This document shows, piece by piece, positions 24,101 to 33,304 of a stretch of DNA of 64,000 nt. Source of the DNA: Cladosporium sp. IMV 00045 (lineage: Eukaryota; Ascomycota; Dothideomycetes; Cladosporiales; Cladosporiaceae); NCBI GenBank assembly GCA_001931905.2, contig MSJI02000896.1, positions 1 through 64,000 of the forward strand, in the 5' to 3' direction. Each line of letters starts with the position of its first letter. Position 1 is the first letter of the stretch. Position numbers and translations under genes: made by a program. A model generated the notes under the pieces. It saw only the letters and a list, made by a program, of their open reading frames with translations. It had not been told where the DNA came from and searched no databases.

Positions 24101-26142
24101 CTTTTGCCGGTCGGTGGCAGCACGCTTGCACCGCTCGGATCGTTTCCAGAGTAGGGGACACCAGCATCGGCAGCACCGTTCATGTAGCCTCCAGGACCTG
24201 CAATATCGGCACCAGCGGCACTAGAATCAGGCCTATCGTCGTTGTTAAAGCTCCCAGTCGAACTACTATCACTTTCCGGTGATGGCGGACCCGCGAGAGA
24301 TGAGCTATGTGCACAAGTTGGGCTATGTGGAGCGCCCTCGCCACCCGTTGGATTCGAGGGATCAGAAGGTCTACTTGCTCCGCCTAGAGCGGGATCGATT
24401 CCTAAGCCCGCAATACCGCCGTAACTTGACGGATCACCGCCATCGAGGCCGTCACCACCTCCTCCGATCGCTGTGTCACCAGGTGAAGAGGGAGGTGGTC
24501 CTGCGGATGCATTGCTACCAGCCAAGCCAGCTGTGCCGGCAGAATTGTCTCCAACAGGACTCGGTGGAATTGCATCGGCGCCATCGGGAGGGCCAGTCGT
24601 TCCAGAACCACTGCCCACATCGCCGCCCACACTGCCACCAGGAGTTGGAGGTGGTGGTTGTCCTGCTGATCCGGGCGGTGTGCTGCCCGCTGCACCAGGG
24701 GGGCCGCCGCTTGATCTTCGTTCCAGGAAGTCATTAGATCGTGGGCGCAGCTTCACACTGTCGCTGCCCGCGGTCGTACCCGAAGCAGGGGGTTTGCCGT
24801 GTCCAGGCTTTCCCTTGGAAGCAGTTCCCGACTTACCAGCCTTGCCAGGCTTTCCTTTCCTAGGTGCCGATGATCCAGTCTCGGATTCTTGTGCCGACTC
24901 ATCCACAACATCGTCCTGACCAGCCTCACTGCCTGATATAAATGTGCTGTCGTCACTTGCCTCGCTCGTAGAACCGCTGGATTCCGCATTCTTGGCCGGC
25001 TTTTTGGGCTTGTCGGACACAAGCTCTTCGTCTGCAGGCCTTTTGTCTGACGAATTCGTCTTCGACGCGGTAGACTCACCATCAGCTTCGTATGCCGCAT
25101 CCGCCGCTCCACCGGAGGCTTGTGTCCCAGTGGTGCCGTCTTTGGAAGCGCTCTCTCCGCCACTGTCTTCGCTAGAAGTGACCTCGCCCGATTCAGTAGA
25201 GTCCGAAGTTCCAGCTTTAGAACCGCGGCTGAATGGATTAGGAATATTATTCAGACGGCCCTCTTTGTGAGCATCAAAAAGCATGCCAGCGCCTTTTCCG
25301 ACGGCGCCCCCGACTCCGCTTCCGCCTTCGCCCTCTTCGCCTTGCTGTGCCTTGTAGCCTGCAACCGAGTCTTTGAAGGCACCTTTCAGTGTGCTTCCTT
25401 TTCCCGTTGCACTAGCGGTGGCTGAAGCACTGGATGATACAGAAACTGCCGTGGCATCGCCAGCGAGCTCGGTGGCGTGTGCGGACTTGGAAGCTGATTT
25501 AGAGTGTGCGGCAGAGGCCGTGCTGAGGGTGGTCTTGTGGTGGCTTGATGTAGATGCTGTCGTAGCAGTGGCAGAGGCCGTGGTTGCAGCGGCACTGGAT
25601 TTGCCTGCCTTTGATCCTTTGTTCTTGCCTCCACTTGGTGACTTGGGATTCTTCGGATCTCTTTTAGAGTGCTTCCCGTCAATCAATTTCTTGTAGTCAG
25701 AAGATTGTTTGAAAGCCTCTGACATACATGGGTTCATCGCCTTTTCGTATTCCTTGAAGAACCCTGGATGATCCGTAAGAAATCGAACACATTCTCTCAA
25801 GTTCGCCCGCCTGACTTTCATCGTATTGCCCACAGCAAAGATCTTGTCTATCAATTTGGGATTGTCAAGTTGATTGCAAACTTGGGCATCAGATGACAAA
25901 CATGTCTCTGTTGACTCGACACTGAACATAAGATGCGTGAGCTTAGCCTGGAGCATCCCGAGGTCCTCTTGAAGCGAGTCGTCAATTGTGATAGGGGTAG
26001 ACCTCTTCTGAAGCTCAACTTTGATGTCGTCAATTCCAGGTCTCGAATCGTCTCTCTTGGAGTGACCCACATTCATCAGTTCCAACTTCTTATACGTAGG
26101 CGAGTTTTTGAAATCATTCGAAAAATACTTCACCAAACCGAC
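21184..26142 (-). CDS. Giant Kex2-site-rich repeat protein, downstream part (after in-frame TGA)
   Basis: An uninterrupted frame of 1652 codons in the same phase as the upstream part, separated from it only by the TGA at 26143-26145. It has no ATG until ~21 codons in and no signal peptide, so it is best read as the continuation of that gene. Contents in order: the end of module B; module B' with QKRSTPITIDD, a Cys-x7-Cys pair and RANLREC; dibasic sites SKRDD and SKRDP; ~900 residues rich in Ser, Gly, Pro, Ala and acidic residues, including a Gly/Tyr/Ser stretch; and then at least three Lys/Ala-rich helical segments. One contains MWQKAAAYGTLALKEYRK, and another SPKYYLQKAKESTGKAF. Further KR sites occur (LRKRM, VGKRSP, FSKRDD, LKRSP). 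It ends in a Gly/Ser/Asn tail. No known domain was recognised. Likely a secreted or wall-associated protein cleaved by Kex2. Confidence 0.6.
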   Translation of the reverse strand, partial: VGLVKYFSNDFKNSPTYKKLELMNVGHSKRDDSRPGIDDIKVELQKRSTPITIDDSLQEDLGMLQAKLTHLMFSVESTETCLSSDAQVCNQLDNPKLIDKIFAVGNTMKVRRANLRECVRFLTDHPGFFKEYEKAMNPCMSEAFKQSSDYKKLIDGKHSKRDPKNPKSPSGGKNKGSKAGKSSAAATTASATATTASTSSHHKTTLSTASAAHSKSASKSAHATELAGDATAVSVSSSASATASATGKGSTLKGAFKDSVAGYKAQQGEEGEGGSGVGGAVGKGAGMLFDAHKEGRLNNIPNPFSRGSKAGTSDSTESGEVTSSEDSGGESASKDGTTGTQASGGAADAAYEADGESTASKTNSSDKRPADEELVSDKPKKPAKNAESSGSTSEASDDSTFISGSEAGQDDVVDESAQESETGSSAPRKGKPGKAGKSGTASKGKPGHGKPPASGTTAGSDSVKLRPRSNDFLERRSSGGPPGAAGSTPPGSAGQPPPPTPGGSVGGDVGSGSGTTGPPDGADAIPPSPVGDNSAGTAGLAGSNASAGPPPSSPGDTAIGGGGDGLDGGDPSSYGGIAGLGIDPALGGASRPSDPSNPTGGEGAPHSPTCAHSSSLAGPPSPESDSSSTGSFNNDDRPDSSAAGADIAGPGGYMNGAADAGVPYSGNDPSGASVLPPTGKSALGDSGALDSQAGYDGYGGGGDGTSSPGYDSYNDNSGGMGGSDFEAGTSDYGAMPSSIDSGYGVENPNSMPPASDGATAGGGYGATSFGDDFSRMDSMDPTGMGSYGAGSSDYGTGLGGESAMGPEDSNGSGAGPGSSEAGFFQKNVVPGQAAGGFLSSTTNIPGETPPPSAGGQGASPPGSQDASAAPASTPPSQKDSSLPSSAPPNTPIDDVSGPSSGMAGDPSHPVPGTAPLPPNGGVPPAAGSANDGQSPLRKRMPKPPPSGSGSKKEGKQPSQASGDMDVDPLVRSMESFSVTYPEDPDLSPLDKTDGSAPAVVQTTDGETPLEMWQKAAAYGTLALKEYRKTTQNTASGKKVTKQMQVANEAMRKLIKYLQEQEGATSKAQSSASTSGLTDQAGPVTKPSGSGDVDMVGKRSPAIPGSEQTTAEWSKDKPLSRLFRRLATAPLSGKPTPAVDKGTDPYGTAQSANTPTADGEEPAGVGQSTGGGEPAGDVEPAGGLEPANDEEPVDDDEEPADSPCRCGSPIADSPSSSDLETSSPEDSISNSPSSDIAESAASGDSMNDSPSSSDSTSSFSKRDDTSDSPDDEPGKSTLDYIRKSSVSMNSALLVFEKTKAGSDPESEVRGKVFAATNAVGEALEDLRSEKGLTGTELNMLKDFDPNKSPKYYLQKAKESTGKAFSAYQKAKGGSAADTRALSSIQKATDAIDTALAALEAEGGTPAALKRSPSPPNPDAATAGSSKDALSQGANTGSPNQDFSALPKGHRTVAHAIERLVSASKAAVDAFRQTNRVKGGSGAEQGPVYKHLQDAKSSALAAQKANLGTGESDVEGAGGAGVDADEDQAGSDATSFEQESDSTSCEFSDSECSNGDAAGGAAQQAQQGQNRQSSPSNESPDSMAGSDGGGDIGSLADADSAAAANAAEPATGSTGSDPASAPSGSGSGGTAASKGNQPRPGTGFGKGWSNKGGV

Positions 26143-26145
26143 TCA
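26143..26145 (-). other. In-frame TGA stop codon inside a duplicated module
   Basis: Reads TTT TGA GTC on the minus strand. The codons on both sides stay in one frame. From the Phe of ECFTKF to the Lys-Leu of TYKKL is 25 codons here, exactly as from FFKEY to DYKKL in the sister module, where the TGA position is a Glu. No consensus donor/branch/acceptor set removes it. It could be a nonsense mutation, sequence error or recoded stop. Confidence 0.85.
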
Positions 26146-27669
26146 AAATTTCGTGAAACACTCCGGCTGTTTCGACATGAGCTTCGCACAATCTTTGAGA
26201 TTGTCCTTCCTCGCTTCCATACTCTTAAACCCAGCCCCAGCCTTGTCAGTGAAGCTCGGTTTTTCAATTCGGTCGCACTTTCCCCCTTTCTTCAGCGAGC
26301 AAGCGTTTTCTGAGCCGATGCCGTTGTCAAAACTAGCGTACTCGATGAGGGAATTTTCGAGTTTCTTGATAGTTGCTCGGAGCTTATTGTCGAGGGGGAT
26401 GATTGGGATAGGGGTGGCGGAAGAGGGTTGGGCTCTCTTCTGGAGCGCATTGTCGATGGTCCCAAATCCAAAATCGTCTCTCTTTGACGGCGGAGTACCA
26501 GAGTTCGTTTCGGAGTTCTGACGATCGAAGGCATCTGCGCGTCCGTCGTCGCGCTTGACACGAGTTGGAGTGGCTTCCACACCCGTGGGTCCAGGAACCA
26601 CTTCAGTCTTTGTGACCTGAACGGTGACAAGTGTCGAAGCGACTTGTCCAGTCGCAGTGCTGATAGAGGAGGAAGTACCATTGCCATCTTTGAATTCCTT
26701 CACGAAAGCTGGAATGACGACCTCGATTTGCTGTTTCTTCCAATCTTCGTCCGTCACGTCATCGATGCGGGTCTTCAAGAAGTCGTCGTGCATCGCTTTG
26801 AATTTCTTCTCGAGCACGGACAGGTCGATGTTGCAGAAAGGCTCGTCGCACTTCTGAAGTTCATCGTGGGCTTTCTGAGCAACGATTTCGACGACATCAT
26901 CACCAGGATGTAAATCATCCTTGATATCTTGGACAACTTTGCTGGTGGTATTGAGGACACGACCGGCTTCGTTGGCGATCTCGTCAGAAAGGTCGTGACG
27001 CTTAAAGGTCACGCGGCTAAGCGGACGATCGAAAGCATCTGCCTCATCATCGCGTTTCAAACGAGGAACTTGTTCAGGGCAAAGTCCAGAATAGGCCGTG
27101 GCGTTACCAGAACTGAGTTCTTCCACCAAACGAGGAATGACATCGTCGATCTGTCGCTTCTTCCAGTCCTCGCCTGTCATGGGCTTAAATGACCGGGCCT
27201 TTTCGCGGCCCCTCAAGTAGTCGTCGTATGAGGTTTTGAACGTCTTCAAGAGAGCAGGCATATCGACCTTGCAGAGAGGCCCATCACACTTCTGCAGTTC
27301 ATCGTATGCCTTCTGAGCGACGACCTCGACCACGTCCTCACGACGGTATAGGTCTGCAACTTGCGGACCATTCTCCATTTCTTCGACGGTGGTATTCCAT
27401 TCACGAGCGAGGCCTTCGGCAACCATGTCAAGAACGTCACGCTTGTACGCCACGCGACTGAGCGCAGTATCGTGAGAAAAAGTCCAGAGGCGGAAAGCTT
27501 CGAAAGCCAGACAGACGACGAGGAGCGAGACCAGAAGGTGAGCCAGAGAGCGGCGAAGAGGGGTCCAGACGCCTTGGGAGCTGAAGGCTAGCTGGTATGT
27601 AGAAGATGAGCCCATGGCGCTTTGTTGGATGAAGGTGAGAGTCGTCTTCGCCTTGGGTGACGGGCCCAT
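26143..27669 (-). CDS. Giant Kex2-site-rich repeat protein, upstream part with signal/anchor segment
   Basis: 508 aa from the first ATG at 27669; a second ATG at 27615 (GCCATGG) is in a better context and would give 490 aa. A hydrophobic segment RSLAHLLVSLLVVCLAFEAF (~residues 40-60) acts as signal peptide or anchor. Then come dibasic Kex2-like sites KR at 76-77, 205-206, 223-224, 372-373, 396-397 and 411-412. Two tandem A modules are obvious: DVVEVVAQKAYDELQKC (112-128) and DVVEIVAQKAHDELQKC (258-274). Each has a Cys-x4-Cys, a DWKK motif, a Pro-Arg/Ala-Val stretch and N-glycosylation sites (near 92, 189, 240, 330). A B module follows, cut by the TGA. The longer frame to 27783 starts only at TTG. 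Function unknown; the layout resembles Kex2-processed secreted repeat proteins. Confidence 0.65.
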   Translation of the reverse strand: MGPSPKAKTTLTFIQQSAMGSSSTYQLAFSSQGVWTPLRRSLAHLLVSLLVVCLAFEAFRLWTFSHDTALSRVAYKRDVLDMVAEGLAREWNTTVEEMENGPQVADLYRREDVVEVVAQKAYDELQKCDGPLCKVDMPALLKTFKTSYDDYLRGREKARSFKPMTGEDWKKRQIDDVIPRLVEELSSGNATAYSGLCPEQVPRLKRDDEADAFDRPLSRVTFKRHDLSDEIANEAGRVLNTTSKVVQDIKDDLHPGDDVVEIVAQKAHDELQKCDEPFCNIDLSVLEKKFKAMHDDFLKTRIDDVTDEDWKKQQIEVVIPAFVKEFKDGNGTSSSISTATGQVASTLVTVQVTKTEVVPGPTGVEATPTRVKRDDGRADAFDRQNSETNSGTPPSKRDDFGFGTIDNALQKRAQPSSATPIPIIPLDNKLRATIKKLENSLIEYASFDNGIGSENACSLKKGGKCDRIEKPSFTDKAGAGFKSMEARKDNLKDCAKLMSKQPECFTKF

Positions 27670-28137
27670 TGGTTGGACAGGGAATTTGGAGGACTGGGTT
27701 GAGGAATGGGAGGTAGCTAACTGGTTGTTGGATTGGTTGTTGATGTTGGTTAGATGTAATTCACTAGGTGCCTGTTGGATCAAAGCAGTAATACTGAAGA
27801 TGTAATGTAAGAGGAGAAGAACAAACCAAGAACTGTCAGCGTTAATATCCTCTCAGGTTAGAATTCAAGCATCTTCCAGCGTCCACCGGAATCGACGAGA
27901 CATCTTTCATATCGAAACCTCCAAGAGATGATTTCGAAGAATAGAGAATAACAACAGACAAATCTGAAAAGAAATGTAATTGCGAGAAGACCCTCAACAT
28001 GATAAGGGAAGAAAACTTCCTGATGCTTGAACTTACTCGTTCCCATCTCTTTCTTCGATAGAAATCTTACATGAATGAAATTACCAGAAATCTCCACAAG
28101 CCTTCGAGGTTTCCTACTCCTTCTCCCTTTTTCAAAT
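27670..28137. promoter_or_regulatory. Promoter region of the giant repeat-protein gene
   Basis: 468 bp upstream of that minus-strand gene and downstream of UTP13. Nothing specific recognised. Confidence 0.45.
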
Positions 28138-31085
28138 CTACTCCAGCATCATCATATCCCCCTGACCGCCGGCAGCGCCATCCAGCGCACCACCAGCAGC
28201 CACACCATCCATCTGCTGCAAAGCCCAAAGCAACACGAACCTCTCCTCGCTCATCTTGTCAAGTCTCGCATAATGCCTCTCAGTATACGCCTTGAGACCA
28301 TCCAACACCTCCTTGACGCTCTCCTTGTTCTTCTCCTCCGTGCTGAGAGCGCTCATCGCGCCCGCCAGCTCGCCATTGATGGCTTCACTCGCGGCGGGGT
28401 TGGGATTCTTTCTCTTGCGGCGGACGTTGAGAAGTCGTTCCTTGGGATGCAAGCGGAGCAGAGCGTAGAGCACGTGCTGCGCAACGTTGTGCGTGCGGGC
28501 GTTGGCGTTCCAGTCGCGGAGACGACGGAGGAGAGCCCACAGGTGGGCATCGCTGAGGTTCACGAGGACCTCGTCGACGTCGGCGTTGCCGCAGATTGAA
28601 GCTGGGTCGTGGGGGCCATTGACGACAGCGCTGAAGAGGTCGAGGAGGCGTTTGGGGTGGTTGAGCTGGAGGGCGAGAACGATGGCTTCGCGGTAGTTGG
28701 AGGCGCGGATGTGGTTTTGCAGTTCTTGGTCTTGTTCTATGCGGGCGGTGGCTTGTGTGGTGGCTTGCTGTGCGGTGAAAGCTGTGGTGTCGGTCCAGAA
28801 AGTGAGGGTACTGTCTGCTGAGCCGGAGACCAGGGTGACCTGCTCTTCATCGTTGTCGTCCTCATCGGCATCGGCCATTTCAGAGTCCTTAGCTGTGATT
28901 CTCTTCTGCTCTGCTTCAGAAAGAAGAGGCTTCGGCTTCACAGCAAGCGCCCATACACGGTCGATGTGGTTATCCAGTGTGGCCGCGCATTCGCCGCTCT
29001 GGGCATCCCACACCTTGACAAGGCCATCACCTGCAGCACTTGCAACCTGGATGCCCCTTCGCGAATCACTCTTCGCTTGTTTGGAAGGTGGGGGAAGCCA
29101 GACGACCTTCAGCACACTGTTCACGTGGCCCTCGAACGTCCTCAAACAGCTGTAGTCTGTCAAGCTCCAGACGCGCACCGTCTTGTCTCCACTGCCAGTC
29201 ACCACCATACCTTTCGCACTGCTTGCGCCGCCACCCTCACTGGTGGTAGTCAGAGCAGGCATATTGTCTGGCGCGAATGCAACGGACCACACACCACGCT
29301 TGTGACCACGCAAAACACCAATGGTCTCACCTGCTTCCACATCCCAGATCTTCACTGTGCGGTCTTGTGACGCTGAGGCGAAAAGTGGTGCTGATGTGGA
29401 ATGTGAAACCTCAATGGCGTTGATGTCCTTATCGTGAGCCTTGCGCGTGTAGTTTGCACGCGCGGCCTTGCCTTGAGTACCGATATCCCAGCGCTTGATA
29501 GTCTTGTCTTGACTACCGGTGATGAGGAACTTGGGTGGGTGTTCAAGCGGGTTGTTGTATGCCTTTGATCCAATTTGAGGAGCACCCTTGGGAAGGGCTA
29601 CGGCTCCGATGCTCTCAGCATGACCTGTGAATGTTGCGTAGCACTCGTATGAGTTGTTTGCCGGGTCCAGTCTCCAGAGCTTTGCGGTGTTATCCTTCGC
29701 ACCAGTTGCGAGCCAATGACCTGACCAGTCAGAGTCAATTGTGATGATGATGTCGTCGTGACCTTTCAGCAGCGCCACGTCAGCCCCGAAGTATGGCGAT
29801 GAGGCTGATGACTGTGATGAGCCGCCTTCTAGAGATACGATGCGAATGTCTTCCAGGTTCGTCGCCAGTGCCATGAGATTTCGGTCCGAGCCAATGTAAG
29901 CCAGATCGATAACTTCGTCGTGTGTTCCCGAGATGCGACGGATCACAGGCAAAGCTGGAATCTTTCTGTTTGGCCGTGATGCCAGAGGCTCTAATGATCG
30001 CAAGACAAGAGTCTGATCCGCATGCACAGTGAGGATGTAGGGCAAACCCGGGTGGTGGACGACCTGTACAATGGCTTCGATCTCCGCACCAGGTTCCTGC
30101 TCTTCTGTGATCTCGCCACCAGCCTCGACGCTCCAGACACGTAACCTTGCAGTCTCGCCGGCCGTGTAGAAATATGCGCCACCCTGTACGAAACCAACAC
30201 TCTCGACGACTTCCAAAACCGGCACAGTAGCTTTAGGTTTCCAGGTGGGCGCATCCCAAGCAATCACAGTCTTGTCTCTGCTGCCCGAAATCAAAAGTCG
30301 CTGCTCCGGCGAGTAGTCCAGGCTGCGTACCACAGACACGTGAGAGTCCAGCATCGCGACACTCTTGCGCTTGTGCAAATCCCACACTCTGACCTTGCCA
30401 TCTTCTCCACCGGAAGCCAGCCTGTACCCAATGGTTGCCTCATCAGCGCCGTCCTCCAGGTCTTCATCCTGGTGCCTGCTCATGCGCTTCTTGCTCTTGC
30501 TGGGCTGCTCTTGAGAAGCCTCGACCTGGAAGAAATGGAGCGCTGAGATAACGCCGCTGTGACCGTGGAAGGTGTGTGTAGCAAAGCCGCCTCTAAGATC
30601 CCATACTTTTACAATTCCGTCTGCACCTCCAGTAGCCAAGAGAGAGCTGGTCGAGTCAATCGCGCTGGTGACGACAGGCGCGGCGTGCGGTTTGAGTGTT
30701 CGCAGAAGTTTCGGCTCGATTGTGTCGTCCAAATCGCCGGAGGATTGCAGCGCATACACGCGCATGGACAATGATCTCGAGCAGATCGCAATGTATAAGC
30801 CATCTGGTGAAAAGGCCAAAGTGGTGATTTGTTCACCATCCTGCGATCTTTGTCAATGTCAGTCCAGAGAATGATTCTAGGACTTTTTGCGCAAAAACTT
30901 ACGCCTTCTATGCGCGCGAGATGCGCTCCGGTGTTGAGATCTGTGAGAAGAGCCTCGTCGCCGAGGCATGAGGCCAGGACTTCGCCATTGCTCGTGGTCG
31001 CGACAGTGCCGCCGGTGTATATAGGTTGGATCACTCGAGACGGTTCGAAGGTGGTTTTGACCTCGGCCTTGTTGTTGTACGCCAT
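28138..31085 (-). CDS. utp13: U3 small nucleolar RNA-associated protein Utp13 (WD40)
   Basis: Two exons on the minus strand, 31085-30903 and 30840-28138, give 961 aa. The 62-bp intron has GTAAGT, a CTGAC branch site and GATCGCAG; the join reads IEGDGEQITTLAFSPDG. Many WD40 repeats follow (GADGIVKVWDL, GSRDKTVIAWD, GSQDKTIKRWDI, ASQDRTVKIWDV, GSGDKTVRVWSL), forming two propellers. The C-terminal helical Utp13 domain is present, with RASNYREAIVLALQLNHP and LWALLRRLRDWNA. As part of the UTP-B subcomplex it acts in the nucleolus in the small-subunit processome on pre-18S rRNA. The short tail is Gly/Ala/Met-rich. It diverges from RSA4. Confidence 0.93.
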
Positions 31086-31386
31086 CTTCGCCCACCTGCT
31101 CCTGCTGGTTCTTCACTTGCCCTGTTCAGTTCCTGTCCATACAGACCTCGAATGCTGAATGTCGAGAAGAGTGAAAAAAGTCGGCGTGCAAATTAATTGC
31201 TGTTCGGCTGAATTGTCTTCACATGCAAGTTTCGGCTGCGAAGCTCTCTAAGAATTCTTTGCTGGAGGATCTGCCCTACCCTTAAATCCGGGCACCGACC
31301 CCCGCCATACTTTTTTCAGACAATTGCGCCAGAGACCAGAACACAATCAACAAAACCACTTTTCTACCTAATCACATACCACAAAC
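31086..31386. promoter_or_regulatory. Bidirectional promoter, UTP13 / RSA4
   Basis: Only 301 bp separate the two outward-facing ATGs, and both genes encode ribosome-assembly WD40 proteins. A CCCTACCCTTAAATCCGGGC stretch lies near 31274-31293. Shared regulation is inferred from spacing and function, not from a proven site. Confidence 0.55.
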
Positions 31387-32931
31387 ATGGCGACCGTTCT
31401 CCCACCGCCATCAAAACGGCAAAAGACCGCCGAAGCGCAGCGCGCGCGCGAACAAGTCGCCGCACCCGCACCAGCACCCGAAGGCCTTCAGAGAATCCAA
31501 TTCAGAGATGCCGACACAGGCGAAACCCACGGTCCCGTCGTGACAGTATCGCTTGCCGACCTCGACCCTAAAAACCTCTCACTCCTCCTCAACAGTCTCC
31601 TCGGCCACACGGACCCTTCGGAGAGATTACCCTACCGCTTCTACAACCCCATCGGAGAGGGCGAGTTCGACCAGAATGAAGTAATCAAAGCATACGTGGA
31701 GGGGAAGGTGACGACGGAGTTGCAGCTGGATATTCCTTGTAGAGCGGAGGCGGTGTTCAAAGTCAAGGCTGTGACGAGGTGTTCGGCCAGCATCAGCGGG
31801 CATGGAGAAAGTATTTTGACCACGGCGTTTTCACCTGGAAGCTCAAGTCGATTGGCGACGGGAAGTGGCGATAAGACTGCGAGAATATGGGATTGCGATA
31901 CCGGCACACCCATGCACACTCTGAAAGGTCATACTGGCTGGGTGCTCGCCGTGGCCTGGTCGCCCGACGACGGCATGCTTGCCACGGGCAGTATGGACAA
32001 CACAGTGCGCCTCTGGGACCCCAAAACCGGCACACCCCTTGGCGGACCTCTGAAAGGACACACCAAATGGATCACTAGCATGTGCTGGGAACCCTACCAC
32101 CTTCGCGAGACTGGAAGACCTCGACTCGCCTCCGCCAGCCGAGATTTCACAGTGCGCATCTGGGATGCGGTGAGCAAGCACACAGACATGGCATTAACAG
32201 GCCACAAGGCTAGCGTGTCATGCGTGAAATGGGGTGGCGCCGGTGCCAACGGAACGATCTACACAGCCTCACACGACCGCACCGTCAAGCTGTGGGATGG
32301 CAAGACGGGTGCGCTCCTCCACACCCTTTCCTCGCACGCGCACTGGGTGAATCACCTCGCCCTCTCAACCGACCACGTGCTCCGCACCGCCTTCCACGAC
32401 CACAAAGGCAAAAAAGAAATCCCCGAAACCGTCGAAGGCAAGCGCGCCAAAGCGAAAGCACGCTACGACGCCGCCACCGCACCCGCCGGCGGCGCAGAGC
32501 GCCTCGTGACCGCCTCAGACGACTGCACAATCTACCTCTGGGAACCGACAAAACAAACCAAACCCCTAGCACGCCTCATCGGGCATCAAAAACAAGTCAA
32601 CCACGTAACCTTCTCACCAGACGGCACCACCATCGCCTCCGCGGCATTCGACAACCACGTCAAGCTCTGGAACGCAACCGACGGAAAATACCTGCACACT
32701 CTGCGCGGCCACGTCGGAGCAGTCTACATGGTGGCTTTTAGCCCGGACAGCCGCTTGCTGGTCAGTGGAAGCAAGGACACCACGCTGAAGGCTTGGGAGG
32801 TGAGGAGCGGCAAGTTGGCGGAGAATTTGCCGGGGCACAAGGATCAGGTTTTCGCGGTGGATTGGAGTCCTGATGGCGAGAGGGTGGGCAGTGGTGGGCA
32901 GGATAAGGCGGTGAGGATTTGGAGGCATTAG
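31387..32931 (+). CDS. rsa4: Ribosome assembly protein Rsa4 / Notchless (NLE1)
   Basis: A single exon of 514 aa. The N-terminal NLE (ubiquitin-like MIDAS-interacting) domain spans about residues 35-125 and includes DLDPKNLSLLLNSLLG and LPYRFYNPIG. Eight WD40 repeats follow, for example GSGDKTARIWDCDTG, GSMDNTVRLWDPKTG, ASRDFTVRIWD, ASHDRTVKLWDG, GSKDTTLKAWEV and GGQDKAVRIWRH at the very end. The NLE domain binds the Mdn1/Rea1 AAA+ ATPase, which strips Rsa4 from nuclear pre-60S particles; this is known for the family. The length is normal. It shares a promoter region with UTP13. Confidence 0.95.
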   Translation: MATVLPPPSKRQKTAEAQRAREQVAAPAPAPEGLQRIQFRDADTGETHGPVVTVSLADLDPKNLSLLLNSLLGHTDPSERLPYRFYNPIGEGEFDQNEVIKAYVEGKVTTELQLDIPCRAEAVFKVKAVTRCSASISGHGESILTTAFSPGSSSRLATGSGDKTARIWDCDTGTPMHTLKGHTGWVLAVAWSPDDGMLATGSMDNTVRLWDPKTGTPLGGPLKGHTKWITSMCWEPYHLRETGRPRLASASRDFTVRIWDAVSKHTDMALTGHKASVSCVKWGGAGANGTIYTASHDRTVKLWDGKTGALLHTLSSHAHWVNHLALSTDHVLRTAFHDHKGKKEIPETVEGKRAKAKARYDAATAPAGGAERLVTASDDCTIYLWEPTKQTKPLARLIGHQKQVNHVTFSPDGTTIASAAFDNHVKLWNATDGKYLHTLRGHVGAVYMVAFSPDSRLLVSGSKDTTLKAWEVRSGKLAENLPGHKDQVFAVDWSPDGERVGSGGQDKAVRIWRH

Positions 32932-33061
32932 ACGACATAGAATTGACAGAGGTCTAATGGAAATTTGCGAAAGCGCGCCTTAACGCGATATGGTACTGCA
33001 ATCTATGTGCCCAACTTCATGAAATGCGGCTCACATCACGTCTCCACCTCCCCCCGAATCA

Positions 33062-33131
33062 TTCACTAACATCGTCCCAAAGAGGCAAAAGCTCGGACCC
33101 AATCCGCGCAGCCAGGCGCGCTGTAAGTGAA
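33062..33131 (+). repeat. 70-bp inverted-end element, array 1 copy 1
   Basis: Starts TTCACTAACATC and ends TGTAAGTGAA. Core AGAGGCAAAAGCTCGGACCC. After the end comes an AGCCAATCAGAATCGG flank that recurs next to other copies. 38 nt lie between the AG and the GTAAGT. Confidence 0.85.
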
Positions 33132-33304
33132 CAATCACAGCCAATCAGAATCGGTCAGCGCATCCCGTCGCCAGAATGCTCTCCTGTTTGTTTCTGGAAT
33201 GAAGTGTGTCCCGCAGTCTGCCTTCACGTCCAGGATGGCGATCAGGGCAACCTCTACCCGAATGCTCGTCGAGTGCAGCATGCCACCTCACCTTTTTTGA
33301 ACAC

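Noticed and set aside
26080..26200. Intron removing the in-frame TGA
   Set aside because: No consensus donor precedes the TGA with a matching branch site and acceptor. The stretch also aligns residue for residue with the sister module, so it looks coding.
28075..28599. 174-codon frame opposite the 3' end of UTP13
   Set aside because: Antisense shadow; the UTP13 C-terminal domain on the other strand explains the region.
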